The notes beneath the pieces were generated by a model. It was not told the DNA's origin, made no database searches, and saw only the letters and a list, made by a program, of their open reading frames with translations. 64,000 bases of DNA from Vibrio sp. D404a (GTDB taxonomy: Bacteria; Pseudomonadota; Gammaproteobacteria; Enterobacterales; Vibrionaceae): the NCBI RefSeq assembly GCF_030248535.1, contig NZ_JAHGAJ010000016.1, positions 186,001-250,000 of the forward strand. Direction: 5' to 3'. The position numbers were made by a program, and so were the translations under genes. Numbering within the stretch: position 1 is the first letter of the stretch; every line of letters starts with the position of its first letter. Positions 1 to 9,897 of this stretch are shown here, piece after piece.

Positions 1-1190
1 TAAGCATCACCATTGGTGACTTTGTGTAGAGTCTCGATAACCTGTTGCGGTTTAATACGCTCAGGTGATTTTTCGTAAGCTAAACAGTCACGCTCTTGCC
101 AGCCTTTAATTTCAGCCCACCACGCATCTAGCGCTTCAGCATCATTCGTACCGCCCTGCTCAATCAGCAGATTAACCATGCTTTCAAGTACGCGCTCAGC
201 CGAGCCTACAATCGGTAGGTCTACTTTTACGTTCTTAGAGATCGACGATGGATCGATATCGATATGCATGATCTTGGCGTTTGGACAGTACTTCTCAAGG
301 TTGTTGGTTGTACGATCATCAAAACGAACACCGACACCAAAAATTAGGTCTGCGTTGTGCATCGCCATGTTGGCTTCGTATAAGCCATGCATACCAAGCA
401 TACCGAGAGAGTTTTTATGTGTCCCTGGGAAGGCACCTAGTCCCATCAGTGTGCTAACCACGGGTAGATTAAGTGCTTCGGCAAGCTTAAGCAGTTGCTT
501 GTCAGCTTCAGAGATAACCGCACCACCGCCAACATAAAGAACGGGCTTTTTCGCCTCAAGCAGCGCTTTAAGTGCTTTTTTGATTTGCCCTTTATGCCCC
601 GTTACCGTCGGGTTATACGAACGCATCTTGATGGTTTCTGGGTACTGGTATGGCAGCTTAATTTGTGGATTAAGTACATCTTTAGGAAGGTCAATCACAA
701 CCGGACCCGGTCGACCTGTAGTCGAGATATAGAAAGCTTTTTTCACGATCTCTGGGATATCTTCGGCTTTCTTCACCAAGAAGCTATGTTTTACGATCGG
801 GCGAGATACACCCACGATGTCACACTCTTGGAAGGCATCATTACCAATCAGGTTGTTCGGCACGTTACCGGAAATAACGATCATTGGGATCGAGTCCATA
901 TACGCAGTCGCAATACCCGTTACAGTATTGGTGGCACCAGGGCCAGAACATACCAGAACCACACCTGGCTTACCGGTTGAGCGCGTATAGCCATCAGCCA
1001 TATGCGTTGCCGCTTGCTCGTGTCGTACTAATACGTGTTTAATCTTGTCTGTTTTTGCGTGTAGGGCATCGTAGATATCCAAAACGGAACCGCCTGGATA
1101 ACCAAAGATCTGCTCAACCCCTTCTTCAATTAGGGACTGAACCACCATTTCCGCACCGGATAATTGGGCGCACTCTGGCTTCGTTGTCAT
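1..1190 (-). CDS. ilvI: Acetolactate synthase large subunit (partial, 3' end outside window)
   Basis: Biosynthetic acetohydroxyacid synthase catalytic subunit: it condenses pyruvate with pyruvate or 2-ketobutyrate, the first common step of valine, leucine and isoleucine synthesis, using ThDP and FAD in the cytoplasm. The visible 396 codons begin [10 protein letters not shown] and contain the N-terminal ThDP pyrimidine-binding domain with IFGYPGG and the catalytic glutamate in LVRHEQA (about residue 58), then the central domain with [11 protein letters not shown] strong AAGGAG lies 7 bases before the ATG and fixes the start. The C-terminal ThDP diphosphate-binding domain and the expected small subunit ilvH lie beyond the left edge. 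The nearby leuO and leuABCD suggest shared leucine-responsive control, which is inference. Confidence 0.95.
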   Translation of the reverse strand, partial: MTTKPECAQLSGAEMVVQSLIEEGVEQIFGYPGGSVLDIYDALHAKTDKIKHVLVRHEQAATHMADGYTRSTGKPGVVLVCSGPGATNTVTGIATAYMDSIPMIVISGNVPNNLIGNDAFQECDIVGVSRPIVKHSFLVKKAEDIPEIVKKAFYISTTGRPGPVVIDLPKDVLNPQIKLPYQYPETIKMRSYNPTVTGHKGQIKKALKALLEAKKPVLYVGGGAVISEADKQLLKLAEALNLPVVSTLMGLGAFPGTHKNSLGMLGMHGLYEANMAMHNADLIFGVGVRFDDRTTNNLEKYCPNAKIMHIDIDPSSISKNVKVDLPIVGSAERVLESMVNLLIEQGGTNDAEALDAWWAEIKGWQERDCLAYEKSPERIKPQQVIETLHKVTNGDA

Positions 1191-1574
1191 ATTGCTCTCC
1201 TTTCCAGGATCCCGTCAGTTGGGTAAGCTGAAGGGGCTGGTTTTTACATAGTCTAGGTCTTATTCGTAGCCTAATTCGAAATACTTCCACTTTTTCGGCT
1301 ATGACTGCTCGTCGTGATAACAATAAGCAGTGGTACGAAACAACTGTAACGTTTTATTATCAACTGGTCTAACACCCTTCTACGGTCAATAATTCGATAT
1401 AACCATGTTTTAGAAAAAAAACCTCATCTAACACCACCCCAGACCCATCAACCAGAATTTATCACCACAAACTACCCACAAAAAGATTCTAAATATTTCA
1501 TAATCCATCTTTTTTCAGTGCGAACACCACGCTATAGATGTGCTCTCACGCACATTTACCTGATGTCATGACGT
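1191..1574. other. ilvI upstream region with a CRP-like palindrome
   Basis: This gene-free stretch holds the ilvI leader and promoter region. It is AT-rich around 1400-1520, as expected for a target of LeuO or Lrp, but no specific site could be assigned. An 18-bp inverted repeat, ATGTGC-N6-GCACAT, lies at 1538-1555. No leucine- or valine-rich leader peptide was found, unlike at leuA. Confidence 0.5.
1538..1555. promoter_or_regulatory. CRP-like inverted repeat upstream of ilvI
   Basis: TGTGC-N6-GCACA within a longer symmetric sequence matches 8 of the 10 defining bases of the CRP consensus TGTGA-N6-TCACA. It lies about 350 bp before ilvI and just past the acyl-CoA ligase terminator. The distance makes direct ilvI control uncertain. 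Confidence 0.35.
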
Positions 1575-1619
1575 AAAAAATCCCCCTAGTCACCTTGATG
1601 TATGACTAGGGGGATTTTT
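1575..1619 (-). terminator. Intrinsic terminator of the acyl-CoA ligase gene
   Basis: A long stem, AAAAATCCCCCTAGTCA pairing with its complement around a short loop, flanked by A and T runs on both sides. It lies 30 bp after the stop of the minus-strand ligase gene and is symmetric enough to work in both directions. Confidence 0.9.
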
Positions 1620-1648
1620 AAACAACTAAAAAGTTAACTTAGATAAAT

Positions 1649-3457
1649 CTACTTATCTTTCGACTTTTCAGTGTACATTTCTTCGATTTCGTCTTGATAC
1701 TTATCGTTAATCACTTTACGACGCAATTTCTGAGTTGGAGTCAGCTCGCCATCATCCATAGAAAAAGCCTTCGGTAATAGCTTGAATTTCTTAACTTGCT
1801 CAAACTTAGCCAGCTCTTGTTGTAGGTCGTTAACGCGCTTCTCTAGCATCTCAACGATCTGATGGTGCTTAATCAGCTCAACGCGATCGTGGTACTTGAT
1901 GTTAAGCTCTTTTGCATACTCTTCCAGTGAGTCGTAGCACGGTACAATCAAGGCAGAAACGAATTTACGAGTGTCAGCTATTACCGCAATTTGCTCGATA
2001 AAGTGATCTTTACCAATCGCACCTTCAACGACTTGTGGTGCAATGTACTTACCACCAGAGGTTTTCATCAACTCTTTGATACGGTCGGTAATGAACAGGT
2101 TACCGTTCTCATCGAAGTGGCCCGCATCACCGGTTTTTAGGAAGCCATGCTCATCAAACGTCTTCGCCGTCTCTTCTGGCATTTTGTAGTAGCCGCGCAT
2201 CACCATTGGGCCACGCACTAAAATCTCGTTCTGCTCACCGATCTTCACTTCGGCGCCCGGCATCGACATACCGATAGAATCTGGGTTGAAACAGCGATCA
2301 TCCCAACATGAAACCGTTGCTGTGGTTTCTGTCATGCCGTAGCCCAGCTTCACGTTGATACCAATCGCATGGAAGAAGCGACCGATGGTTTCATCCAGCT
2401 TAGCACCACCACAAGGCATGAAATTGATATTGCCGCCTAACAGCGCACGCAGTTTAGAGAGTACTAGCTTATCTGCTAATGCATGGCTTTTCTTCAGCAT
2501 CAACGAAGGTGTACGACCCTCTTGGTGACATGCCGCCAGTTTCGCGCCCATGTTCACAGCCCAAGTAAAGAGCACCTTGCGAATGAATGGTGCCTTTGAC
2601 ACTTTTTCATGGATCGCAGAGAAGATTTTCTCGTAGAAGCGAGGAACCGCACACATCACGGTTGGTTTCACGTCACTCAGTGCATCACGTACTTGCATGG
2701 TGTCTTGCAGGTAGCAGTTGGTTGCACCTTTATAGAGGACATAAAAAGTCCAAGCGCGCTCAAACACGTGTGACAGTGGTAGGAAACACAAAGAGACATC
2801 ATCTTTACTCAGGCTTAAACGCTCATCGTGACCTTCAAGCTGAGAGCCGATGTTAGCGTAGTCCAGCATTACACCTTTAGGTTGACCTGTCGTACCAGAG
2901 GTGTAGATAAGCGTCAGCAGGTCATCCATATTGGCATCGGCAAGGCGTGATTCAAGCTCAGCTTGTTGAGCCTCTTCACCACGTGCTATGAATTCCTGCC
3001 AAGAGATAGCAAAATCATGACCTTGAGTATCGATGTCATCTGACATCGCAACGATAATTTCTAACTGTTCGCACTCGTCAAAAAGGCTAATTGCCGCATC
3101 AAATTGTGGCTGTTCACCAACAAAAAGAACTTTAACGTCTGCGTTCTGAATAATGTAAGAAGACTGCGCTGCAGTGTTCGTTGGGTAGATCGGTACAGTT
3201 ACAAGGCGAGCTTGTAGGGATGCAAAGTCTGCCACAGTCCATTGAGGCATGTTATTTGAGTAGATACCGATTTTATCTTGGATTCTCAGTCCTTGAGCCA
3301 ATAGTGCGAGTGAAAGCTTATCGATCTGTTCACCAAATTGCTGCCAGCTAATGCCTTGCCATACATCATTGACTTTATGCTTTAAAGCCGTACGGTTGCC
3401 GCCTTGAGCAATCTGCTCGCGAAGTCGTTTTACGATATGAAAATCTAAATTGGCCAT
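1649..3457 (-). CDS. Long-chain fatty acid--CoA ligase (AMP-forming)
   Basis: A 602-residue member of the adenylate-forming enzymes that activates long-chain fatty acids to acyl-CoA through an acyl-AMP. Visible core motifs are the P-loop [11 protein letters not shown] at about 185-195, GYGMTET at 372-378, TGD at 442-444 and the hinge [13 protein letters not shown] near 458-470. The layout resembles the eukaryote-like FAA1/LACS branch more than classical E. coli FadD (about 560 residues), so fadD is not assigned. It may feed membrane lipid remodelling or beta-oxidation. It is transcribed alone, with its own terminator just downstream and the leuO terminator upstream. Confidence 0.9.
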   Translation of the reverse strand: MANLDFHIVKRLREQIAQGGNRTALKHKVNDVWQGISWQQFGEQIDKLSLALLAQGLRIQDKIGIYSNNMPQWTVADFASLQARLVTVPIYPTNTAAQSSYIIQNADVKVLFVGEQPQFDAAISLFDECEQLEIIVAMSDDIDTQGHDFAISWQEFIARGEEAQQAELESRLADANMDDLLTLIYTSGTTGQPKGVMLDYANIGSQLEGHDERLSLSKDDVSLCFLPLSHVFERAWTFYVLYKGATNCYLQDTMQVRDALSDVKPTVMCAVPRFYEKIFSAIHEKVSKAPFIRKVLFTWAVNMGAKLAACHQEGRTPSLMLKKSHALADKLVLSKLRALLGGNINFMPCGGAKLDETIGRFFHAIGINVKLGYGMTETTATVSCWDDRCFNPDSIGMSMPGAEVKIGEQNEILVRGPMVMRGYYKMPEETAKTFDEHGFLKTGDAGHFDENGNLFITDRIKELMKTSGGKYIAPQVVEGAIGKDHFIEQIAVIADTRKFVSALIVPCYDSLEEYAKELNIKYHDRVELIKHHQIVEMLEKRVNDLQQELAKFEQVKKFKLLPKAFSMDDGELTPTQKLRRKVINDKYQDEIEEMYTEKSKDK

Positions 3458-3602
3458 CTCTTTACCTTTGGCTTACACCTGTAAGCTTTTTTGAGCGCAC
3501 AAGTGTACCTTTGATCATAAAAAAGGCAACTGATGGAGCTCAAAGTTATCAGTAATAGTACATCTAACTCTAAAAAATAAACGATGCTGATCTTGCCCGA
3601 AT

Positions 3603-3640
3603 AAAAAAGCCCCAAACTAGCACGCTAGCTTAGGGCTTAT
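3603..3640 (-). terminator. leuO terminator
   Basis: The stem AAGCCC...ACTAGC pairs with GCTAGCTTAGGGCTT, with two non-Watson-Crick positions, and is followed on the minus strand by a T run. It lies 20 bp after the leuO stop. Confidence 0.8.
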
Positions 3641-3659
3641 AAATCAAGGTGTTCAGCGA

Positions 3660-4619
3660 TTAGTCAAGAGCAACCACTTCGCCACAGATCATCATTAGCT
3701 GATCTCGTAACCAAATGTGTCCTTTGTCTTTCTCGCTTGATTCGTGCCAGCTTAGGAAGCCAGAGATTGCCGCATTATCGAATGGGAAATCTAGAATCTG
3801 TAGCTGCTCTTTATTTGCAGCGTGCTCAACCATCCAACGTGGTGCAATAGTTACTAGCTCAGACTGACCCACAACGTACAGTACGTTGCTTAGGCTTGTA
3901 CCTTCGTAGTAAGGCATGCAATCTAGGTCACGGTACGCTTGCTCAGAGAAGCTGCGTTGGCCGTGGATGCGAGACAGTTTCGCGTGCTTCTCTTCTAGAA
4001 GCTCTGCCGCCGTTACTGAACCGTTGATGCGAGGGTGTGAAGCTGAAGCCACAACCACTAGCTCGTCTTGGAAGATTTCTGTGCTTGAGAAACCTTGCTC
4101 GTCAAAACGTGCGTAATCGATAACGAAGTCGATCTCTTGGTAACGCATGCGCTCTGAAAGCTGACGGTCAAACTCAGCGTCCATGTGCAGTTGAACACTT
4201 GGTGCAAGTTCGTTGATCGTCGACATAATCTTAGGTGCAAAACGCATATCACAAGGGCTGCAAATCGCTAGCTTGAATAGGCGAGAAGACGACTCTGGAG
4301 AGAATACAGAACTTGGTAGTTCGTTGCGTACCAGTTGTAGTGCTTGGCGGATTGGGCCAAACAGTTGACGAGCACGTTGAGTCGGTTGAATACCACGACC
4401 CTGACGCATAAATAGCTCGTCGTTAAACATCACTTTTAGACGTGCTACAGCGTTACTTACTGCAGGCTGAGACATACCCAAATTGTGCGCTGCACGGGTG
4501 ATGTTTTGCTCTTGCATTACAGCGTCAAAAACAGTCAATAGGTTTAGGTCTACTCCACGAAGTGTGCTTTCCATTCGGTAGCTTGCAATAGCACTCATTG
4601 CGTCTTTTTTCTCTAACAT
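3660..4619 (-). CDS. leuO: LysR-family transcriptional regulator LeuO
   Basis: A 319-residue LysR-type regulator. The N-terminal winged helix-turn-helix (LNLLTVFDAVMQEQNITRAAHNLGMSQPAVSNAVARLK) begins at about residue 25 and is followed by a periplasmic-binding-protein-like effector domain. Family knowledge: LeuO is a pleiotropic regulator and H-NS antagonist; in Vibrio it affects acid, bile and cyclic-dipeptide responses. Its place between the ligase gene and the VC2487-type glycosyltransferase gene, with leuABCD 8 kb away, supports the name. The chosen ATG has AGAGG 9 bases upstream; an internal ATG at codon 8 or 16 is possible. Confidence 0.9.
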   Translation of the reverse strand: MLEKKDAMSAIASYRMESTLRGVDLNLLTVFDAVMQEQNITRAAHNLGMSQPAVSNAVARLKVMFNDELFMRQGRGIQPTQRARQLFGPIRQALQLVRNELPSSVFSPESSSRLFKLAICSPCDMRFAPKIMSTINELAPSVQLHMDAEFDRQLSERMRYQEIDFVIDYARFDEQGFSSTEIFQDELVVVASASHPRINGSVTAAELLEEKHAKLSRIHGQRSFSEQAYRDLDCMPYYEGTSLSNVLYVVGQSELVTIAPRWMVEHAANKEQLQILDFPFDNAAISGFLSWHESSEKDKGHIWLRDQLMMICGEVVALD

Positions 4620-4965
4620 TCAGGTTGCCTCTTGTCGGTATGACAGCGTTAAATTTGTAATAGTGTGGGAATAGATAACCACTAGTTCTTATATTTATCT
4701 GGCCGATGTGTTTCGGATAACATCTACTATTAACCAATCAATCGAACGCTACCAACAAGATTGATAAAGAATAATTTTATTTTACCTCACTGAATAATTA
4801 TTAATTTAATATCAGACACTTGGTGATTTATAAAAAAACATAAAATGTCTAATTTTGGGATTTTCTTACGACTTATTTGACGGCTCAATCATTCAGTTAC
4901 ATTTGTTACAAATGATTGAGCCTATGAATTGATAGAGCAAGGCATTCAAAAACCTCGCCTATGAA
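4620..4965. other. leuO upstream region, AT-rich, with a long inverted repeat
   Basis: A 346-bp gap. Positions about 4,760-4,860 are very AT-rich, a pattern typical of H-NS-bound leuO promoters. A perfect 12-bp inverted repeat (GGCTCAATCATT, 4882-4893, and its complement at 4911-4922) surrounds a 17-nt loop. It lies just after the glycosyltransferase stop, but it lacks a U-tract, so it is not a classical terminator. Confidence 0.6.
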
Positions 4966-6030
4966 TCAAGTGATCGAAGCGTAACTTGGAAAATCAACCT
5001 TGTCCCAAAGCTGCCTTCTTAGCGTCTCCTGACAGTGCCAATTTTCCGCCAAGATCCACTCAACAATTGCACTGGCAACATCCGGATAAGAGACCATTTC
5101 AGCCTGTTTTTCACCTAACCAAGCACGCAACCCAGCAGGGTCAAGAAAGCTCATGGTTTGGGCAAGGCCTAAGGCCTCTAGCGTAGCGACGTTACTCTGT
5201 TGTTCAAACTGTCCATCCAGTGGTTTCAATAGTAGCTTTTTACCCAACGTCATCGCCTCAGAAGGAAGCTCAAAGCCACCGTTAGCAATCACACCAGAAC
5301 AGGCATGTAGGTCTACTTGGAAGTTGTCATGGCTGAGCGGTTTGAACACGATGTTCTCGACGGTACGCTGCTCAATAATTTGAGGGTGATAACAGACAAA
5401 CTGATGGGAGATAAACTTGACCAGTAAGTCAGTCACATCATCGAGGTCTTCAAACGGCAGGTAAACCAAGCTGAATTCAGAACCGCTATCGGTATAGGTT
5501 CGCTTCTCATGCTCTGTAAGCGTATGGACAATTGGCGGCAAGATCGGTTGTTCAAAATGGTACCAGTGCAATCCAATGTAGTGCTCGGTCGGTGCAAAGT
5601 GTTGGATCACCGAATGCTCTATCCAGTTGCCTCCCTTCTTCGGCACATCATAGCGAAATGCGTTCTGATGACTAATGCCAATACACGGCACCTTCTGTCT
5701 CTTCGCCGCCCACGCGGAAACAGGTTCAAAGTCGTTCAAGACCAGATCATATCGAGACAAATCGAGCTCTGCGATTTCACGACGAAAACGCCAAAGGTTG
5801 TTTTTTAGGAATGTTTTGCCGTATTTGACCTGCCCTTGCTCGCTAAAGAAGGTTAAGCCATGACGCGTCTGATAATCACCAAACGCCTCCATTGAGAAGT
5901 ACTTATCCCCCTCTCGGCCTGAGAATAAGAAATCGACATCGACATTCTTTGCTTTCAATGCATTTGCCATAGCACGGGCACGCGCAATATGGCCGTTCCC
6001 TGTGCCTTGTACACCATAGAGTATTTTCAT
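4966..6030 (-). CDS. MJ1255/VC2487-family glycosyltransferase
   Basis: A 354-residue GT-B-like protein. The N-terminus MKILYGVQGTGNGHIARARA has the glycine-rich donor-side loop and GH motif seen in MurG-like enzymes, and a C-terminal half with GVIANGGFELPSEAM resembles the nucleotide-sugar binding GGFxxxxEA segment. This matches the family named after MJ1255 and VC2487, whose substrate is not established. The PAP2 phosphatase gene lies 59 bp upstream on the same strand, so the two may act on lipid-linked intermediates at the inner membrane (inference). Confidence 0.8.
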   Translation of the reverse strand: MKILYGVQGTGNGHIARARAMANALKAKNVDVDFLFSGREGDKYFSMEAFGDYQTRHGLTFFSEQGQVKYGKTFLKNNLWRFRREIAELDLSRYDLVLNDFEPVSAWAAKRQKVPCIGISHQNAFRYDVPKKGGNWIEHSVIQHFAPTEHYIGLHWYHFEQPILPPIVHTLTEHEKRTYTDSGSEFSLVYLPFEDLDDVTDLLVKFISHQFVCYHPQIIEQRTVENIVFKPLSHDNFQVDLHACSGVIANGGFELPSEAMTLGKKLLLKPLDGQFEQQSNVATLEALGLAQTMSFLDPAGLRAWLGEKQAEMVSYPDVASAIVEWILAENWHCQETLRRQLWDKVDFPSYASIT

Positions 6031-6089
6031 GTTCGGTCCTTGTTAGACTCTTGAATTGGAATGTTTTCCTGAAAGGGTTGCCTGCGAAT

Positions 6090-6614
6090 TTAAAGCAGGC
6101 CATTAAGCGCCAAATTTGCACACGCGATACCCAGCGCGGCACCGATCAATACGTCGGTAAGAAAATGAACGCCAAGTAAAATACGTGAACCTGCTATCAA
6201 GCACGCCCATACCAAACTCAGTAGATAGACCTGCGGATAAAAATGACCAATAACGGTTGCCATTACGAAAGCAGCTGCCGAGTGACCCGATGGCAGGCTG
6301 TACTTATCGGAAGGCACAATGTAGGAGTGTAAGAATGAAGAAAACTCTGCAGGTCGGCGACGCTTGATGGTATTTTTCGCCAGCCAATAGATAGGCAGTT
6401 CGATGGCAAATGCTGCTAATCCAACCATCAGAAAAGCGCGTCCGGTTTGTTCATCGAGAAAGAGCGCCGCAATTGCAAATAGAAGATATAGGTGCCCATC
6501 GCCTGTATGGGAAATCGCTCGACTGACCTGAGCGCTCTGGTTGCTATAGCGACTCGTTAAGCAAAACACAGAAAATGCCACATCCCAGCGCACGATTGGT
6601 TCTATTGTTCTCAT
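6090..6614 (-). CDS. PAP2-family membrane phosphatase
   Basis: A 174-residue integral membrane acid phosphatase with the three PAP2 catalytic signatures: KNTIKRRRP (80-88), PSGHS (108-112) and SRILLGVHFLTD (143-154), where the two histidines and the arginine form the active site. Several hydrophobic segments surround them. Family substrates include phosphatidic acid, undecaprenyl diphosphate and phosphatidylglycerol phosphate; the sequence does not say which applies here. It is the first gene of a likely two-gene operon with the glycosyltransferase. Confidence 0.88.
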   Translation of the reverse strand: MRTIEPIVRWDVAFSVFCLTSRYSNQSAQVSRAISHTGDGHLYLLFAIAALFLDEQTGRAFLMVGLAAFAIELPIYWLAKNTIKRRRPAEFSSFLHSYIVPSDKYSLPSGHSAAAFVMATVIGHFYPQVYLLSLVWACLIAGSRILLGVHFLTDVLIGAALGIACANLALNGLL

Positions 6615-6750
6615 GTGATCCCTCAGCTCTTATCATTGCTTTGGGACTAAGTTAGAAGCTACAAATGACAATATGGTGACGATTTTGCGGATAAAAAATG
6701 AACATTTCATCCACCATATTCGCCAACCAAAAGAGAGAATTTAGACAAAA

Positions 6751-6777
6751 GAAAAGCGGCTCAAGGGCCGCTTTCCA
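6751..6777 (-). terminator. Terminator of the RND efflux operon
   Basis: The stem AAAGCGGC/GCCGCTTT with a 6-nt loop is followed on the minus strand by a TTTTC run. It lies 13 bp past the permease stop. Confidence 0.85.
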
Positions 6778-6789
6778 ATTTAGTTACCT

Positions 6790-9700
6790 TTATAAGGTGA
6801 GAGGCTCATGCTTCTTGACCAAACCAAAGTCGGCCAAGATGGCGTAAGCCGCCGGAATCATGAATAAAACCAGTAGCGTCGATGCAAAGATACCAAACAC
6901 AATCGAGATCACCAGTGGCTGAATCACCTGAGCTTGCAAACTGGTTTCGGTCAGTAGAGGCAACAAACCAGCCGCCGTAGTCATCGAAGTTAAGAACACC
7001 GCGCGGAATCGCTCGCGACTCGCTTTCACCACCGAGTCATGCACGCTGTCCCCTTCATCAACATGGTGCCGGATGTATTGCACTAACAATATCGAATCGT
7101 TAACCACAATCCCCGCCAGCGATACAAAGCCCATCATACTCGGCATACTCAGAGCGTGTCCGAGCAACCAGTGCCCAACAACTACCCCAATAAAGGCAAG
7201 TGGGATCGCCAGCATCACCACAAAGGGTTCTAAGTAACTGCGGAACTGATAACTTAGAATAGTGAAGACACCAAACAACCCAAGCAAGAAGCCTTTACCC
7301 ATAGATGCGCCCGTTTTCGCTGCATCTTTTGCTTCGCCTTCAAAGTCAAAGCGCAGCCCTGGGTATTTCTTCAACAGCTTCGGCGCTTCATCACGTTGGA
7401 ACTGCGCCAAGATAGCCGACGAACTGGCCTTCTTGTTGTTCACATCACCAAAGATGCTGATGGTGCGCAGGCCATCAATGCGCTGGATTCTCACATAGTT
7501 TCGCTGAAAATCGAGCGTTGCCAGTGTTGCCAACGGGATCTGACTGCCGTCAGACGTAATGATTGGAAAGTTCGCCAGCTGTTGCACATCGCCCGCTTGC
7601 TGCTTGTCCAGACGTACCTCTATTGCGATGTTTTCAACTCCAACCTGAATCTCATCCGCGGTTTGCCCAAAGAACGCAGCACGCAACTGAGAAGCGATCA
7701 TCTGCCCGTTGACGTTGTAGGTTTCTGCGCCCGGTCTCAGCTTAACCAAGATCTCCTCTTTACCCATGCGCATGTCATCAAGCACGCCATGCACACCATC
7801 AAATTGATTAAGGTACTCTTGGATATCAATAGAGGCTGCTTTCAGGGCTTGTAAGTCATCGTGCTTGGCGCGAATCTCAATCGCCCGACCACCCGGCCCA
7901 ACTGTTGTTTGCTTAAACACCAATGAAATGGGATCGGCTAACTCACCAACATCATCACGCCACGCATCGATAAAATCATCAATAATAGTATTGCGACTTT
8001 CTGCCCCACGCAGATCAAGACGGACGGTTGCTAGATGCGGCCCAGATTCATTGGCATCTGCATTAGCATTAAATTGGCTGGTGATGTGCTCGACTAAGGT
8101 GTTGCCATCCTCGACCTCATCACTCCAACGCACATTCAGGCGTTCAGCTGAAGCCACAATATGTTCAACCACACGCTCGGTCTGCGCCAAAGATGCCCCC
8201 GGAGGCAAAATCACTCGTGCCTCGGCGATATCACCATCTAACTCGGGGAACGGCTGGAATTTCACTACGCCACCCGCAATAAGCGCAATCGAGAGCAGCA
8301 ACAGGCTCACCACGCCTCCCATAAAGGCGTAGCGGAAAGAGACCACCTTCTCAACCATCACCATCAGGGTGGTGTTACGGAAGTTCTCAAACTTTTCCAG
8401 TAGTACCACTTTGAAACGCAGCGCCGGTTTCTCCTGCTTCTCTTTATGTAGAGAGTGCGAGAGGTGATTGGGCAGAATCAAAAATGCCTCGATTAAGCTC
8501 AATGAAAGTACCAGTATCAGAACCTGTGGCACAGCTTTAAGCACGGCACCCATTTCGCCATCTAAGAACAGCAGACTACCAAAGATACATACCGTGGTTA
8601 GAAAAGAAGACAGCACCCCGGGCAGAACCTTTTTCACCCCGTTGTAAACGGCATCGTCCACCTTTTGGCCCCGATCAAGATGCGATGCGATCGACTCTGC
8701 AATCACGATCGCATCATCCATCATGATACCGATCGCCATTAACAGCCCCACCAGCGACATGATGTTGATCGACAGACCGAGATTCGCCATCAAGAATAGA
8801 CCACCAAGGAAGGCGACCGGCAGACCGGCGGCAACCCAGAATGAGTAACGCAAGCTGAAGAACAACCACATGGTCGCAAATACTAACGCGATACCCTGCC
8901 AACCATTACGCACCATCATGGTCAGACGGTCCCAAAGCACTGACGACAAATCATTGGTCAATTGTAATGTCACGCCGTCAGGGGCAATTGCACTCTGATC
9001 TTCGACAAATTGAGTAACACGTTCTTTGATACGCAGTGCGTCGTCTTCTTTGTTCTTACTGACTTTTAGCAGCGCCGATGGCTTACCATCAAACAATACC
9101 TTCTGTTCATCCAACTCAAAACGGTCGGTGATCACAGCAATATCTCGAAGACGAATAACAGAGCCGTTGGGCGCAGAGCCAACCACAATGCTTTCTAGTT
9201 CCAGTGGCGTCACTCGACGTTCGTCAAAACGAATCAAAAAGTTCTTATCGGGTGTTTCCACATTACCACTCGGCAGCTTGACGTTTTGACGCCCAATCTG
9301 CTCTGCGATGTCATTAACGGTAAGTCCCAGTTGACGAATTGCTTGCGTATCCAACTCGACACGGTATTGATGATCCGAAAACCCGCTGACTTCTACCAAA
9401 GAGACATCATAGTCAAGCTTCATGGTTCGTTTGAGCTGTTCCGCGTATACTTTAAGCTCTGGCCATGTGGTATCGGCAGTGATTGCTACATCAACGACTG
9501 GCTCGTTCCAATCAAGCTCTTGAACTACCGGTGACTCAATCTCTGAAGGAAAGTCGTTGATTGAATCAATCTGGGTTTGAACATCCACCAGCATACGACC
9601 GATATCGGCTTTCTCATTCAGTTTGAGGATCAGACGAGCACTGCCTTCGATCGCTTCACACTGCGTTTCCTCAATGTTTGCCAAGCCATCGACGGCGTCT

Positions 9701-9897
9701 TCCATACGAATACATAGGCTCTCTTCCACCTCTTGTGGTGATGCACCCGGGTATACAATCCCAGCCATGATGTAGGGAGGATCATATTCAGGAAAGGTTT
9801 CACGCTTAATGGTTGAGAGTGATGTTAAGCCAAGCACTAACAACCCCAACATCAGCAGGTTGGCTGCGGTTGGATGTCGAGAGAAGAACTTGATCAT
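6790..9897 (-). CDS. RND-family efflux transporter permease
   Basis: A 1035-residue AcrB/HAE1-like inner-membrane proton antiporter. It has an N-terminal transmembrane helix, two large periplasmic loops (about 35-330 and 560-860) and two helix bundles. The proton-relay pair D394-D395 lies in GLLMAIGIMMDDAIVIAES. It should form a tripartite pump with the adaptor encoded just upstream (4-bp ATGA overlap, so translationally coupled) and a TolC-type channel encoded elsewhere. TetR control suggests induction by a toxic substrate. The substrate is unknown, so no Vex name is given. Confidence 0.93.
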   Translation of the reverse strand: MIKFFSRHPTAANLLMLGLLVLGLTSLSTIKRETFPEYDPPYIMAGIVYPGASPQEVEESLCIRMEDAVDGLANIEETQCEAIEGSARLILKLNEKADIGRMLVDVQTQIDSINDFPSEIESPVVQELDWNEPVVDVAITADTTWPELKVYAEQLKRTMKLDYDVSLVEVSGFSDHQYRVELDTQAIRQLGLTVNDIAEQIGRQNVKLPSGNVETPDKNFLIRFDERRVTPLELESIVVGSAPNGSVIRLRDIAVITDRFELDEQKVLFDGKPSALLKVSKNKEDDALRIKERVTQFVEDQSAIAPDGVTLQLTNDLSSVLWDRLTMMVRNGWQGIALVFATMWLFFSLRYSFWVAAGLPVAFLGGLFLMANLGLSINIMSLVGLLMAIGIMMDDAIVIAESIASHLDRGQKVDDAVYNGVKKVLPGVLSSFLTTVCIFGSLLFLDGEMGAVLKAVPQVLILVLSLSLIEAFLILPNHLSHSLHKEKQEKPALRFKVVLLEKFENFRNTTLMVMVEKVVSFRYAFMGGVVSLLLLSIALIAGGVVKFQPFPELDGDIAEARVILPPGASLAQTERVVEHIVASAERLNVRWSDEVEDGNTLVEHITSQFNANADANESGPHLATVRLDLRGAESRNTIIDDFIDAWRDDVGELADPISLVFKQTTVGPGGRAIEIRAKHDDLQALKAASIDIQEYLNQFDGVHGVLDDMRMGKEEILVKLRPGAETYNVNGQMIASQLRAAFFGQTADEIQVGVENIAIEVRLDKQQAGDVQQLANFPIITSDGSQIPLATLATLDFQRNYVRIQRIDGLRTISIFGDVNNKKASSSAILAQFQRDEAPKLLKKYPGLRFDFEGEAKDAAKTGASMGKGFLLGLFGVFTILSYQFRSYLEPFVVMLAIPLAFIGVVVGHWLLGHALSMPSMMGFVSLAGIVVNDSILLVQYIRHHVDEGDSVHDSVVKASRERFRAVFLTSMTTAAGLLPLLTETSLQAQVIQPLVISIVFGIFASTLLVLFMIPAAYAILADFGLVKKHEPLTL

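Noticed and set aside
1126..1323. 65-codon minus-strand frame overlapping the ilvI start
   Set aside because: It overlaps ilvI out of frame, has no leucine- or valine-rich run and no good ribosome-binding site; not a credible leader peptide.
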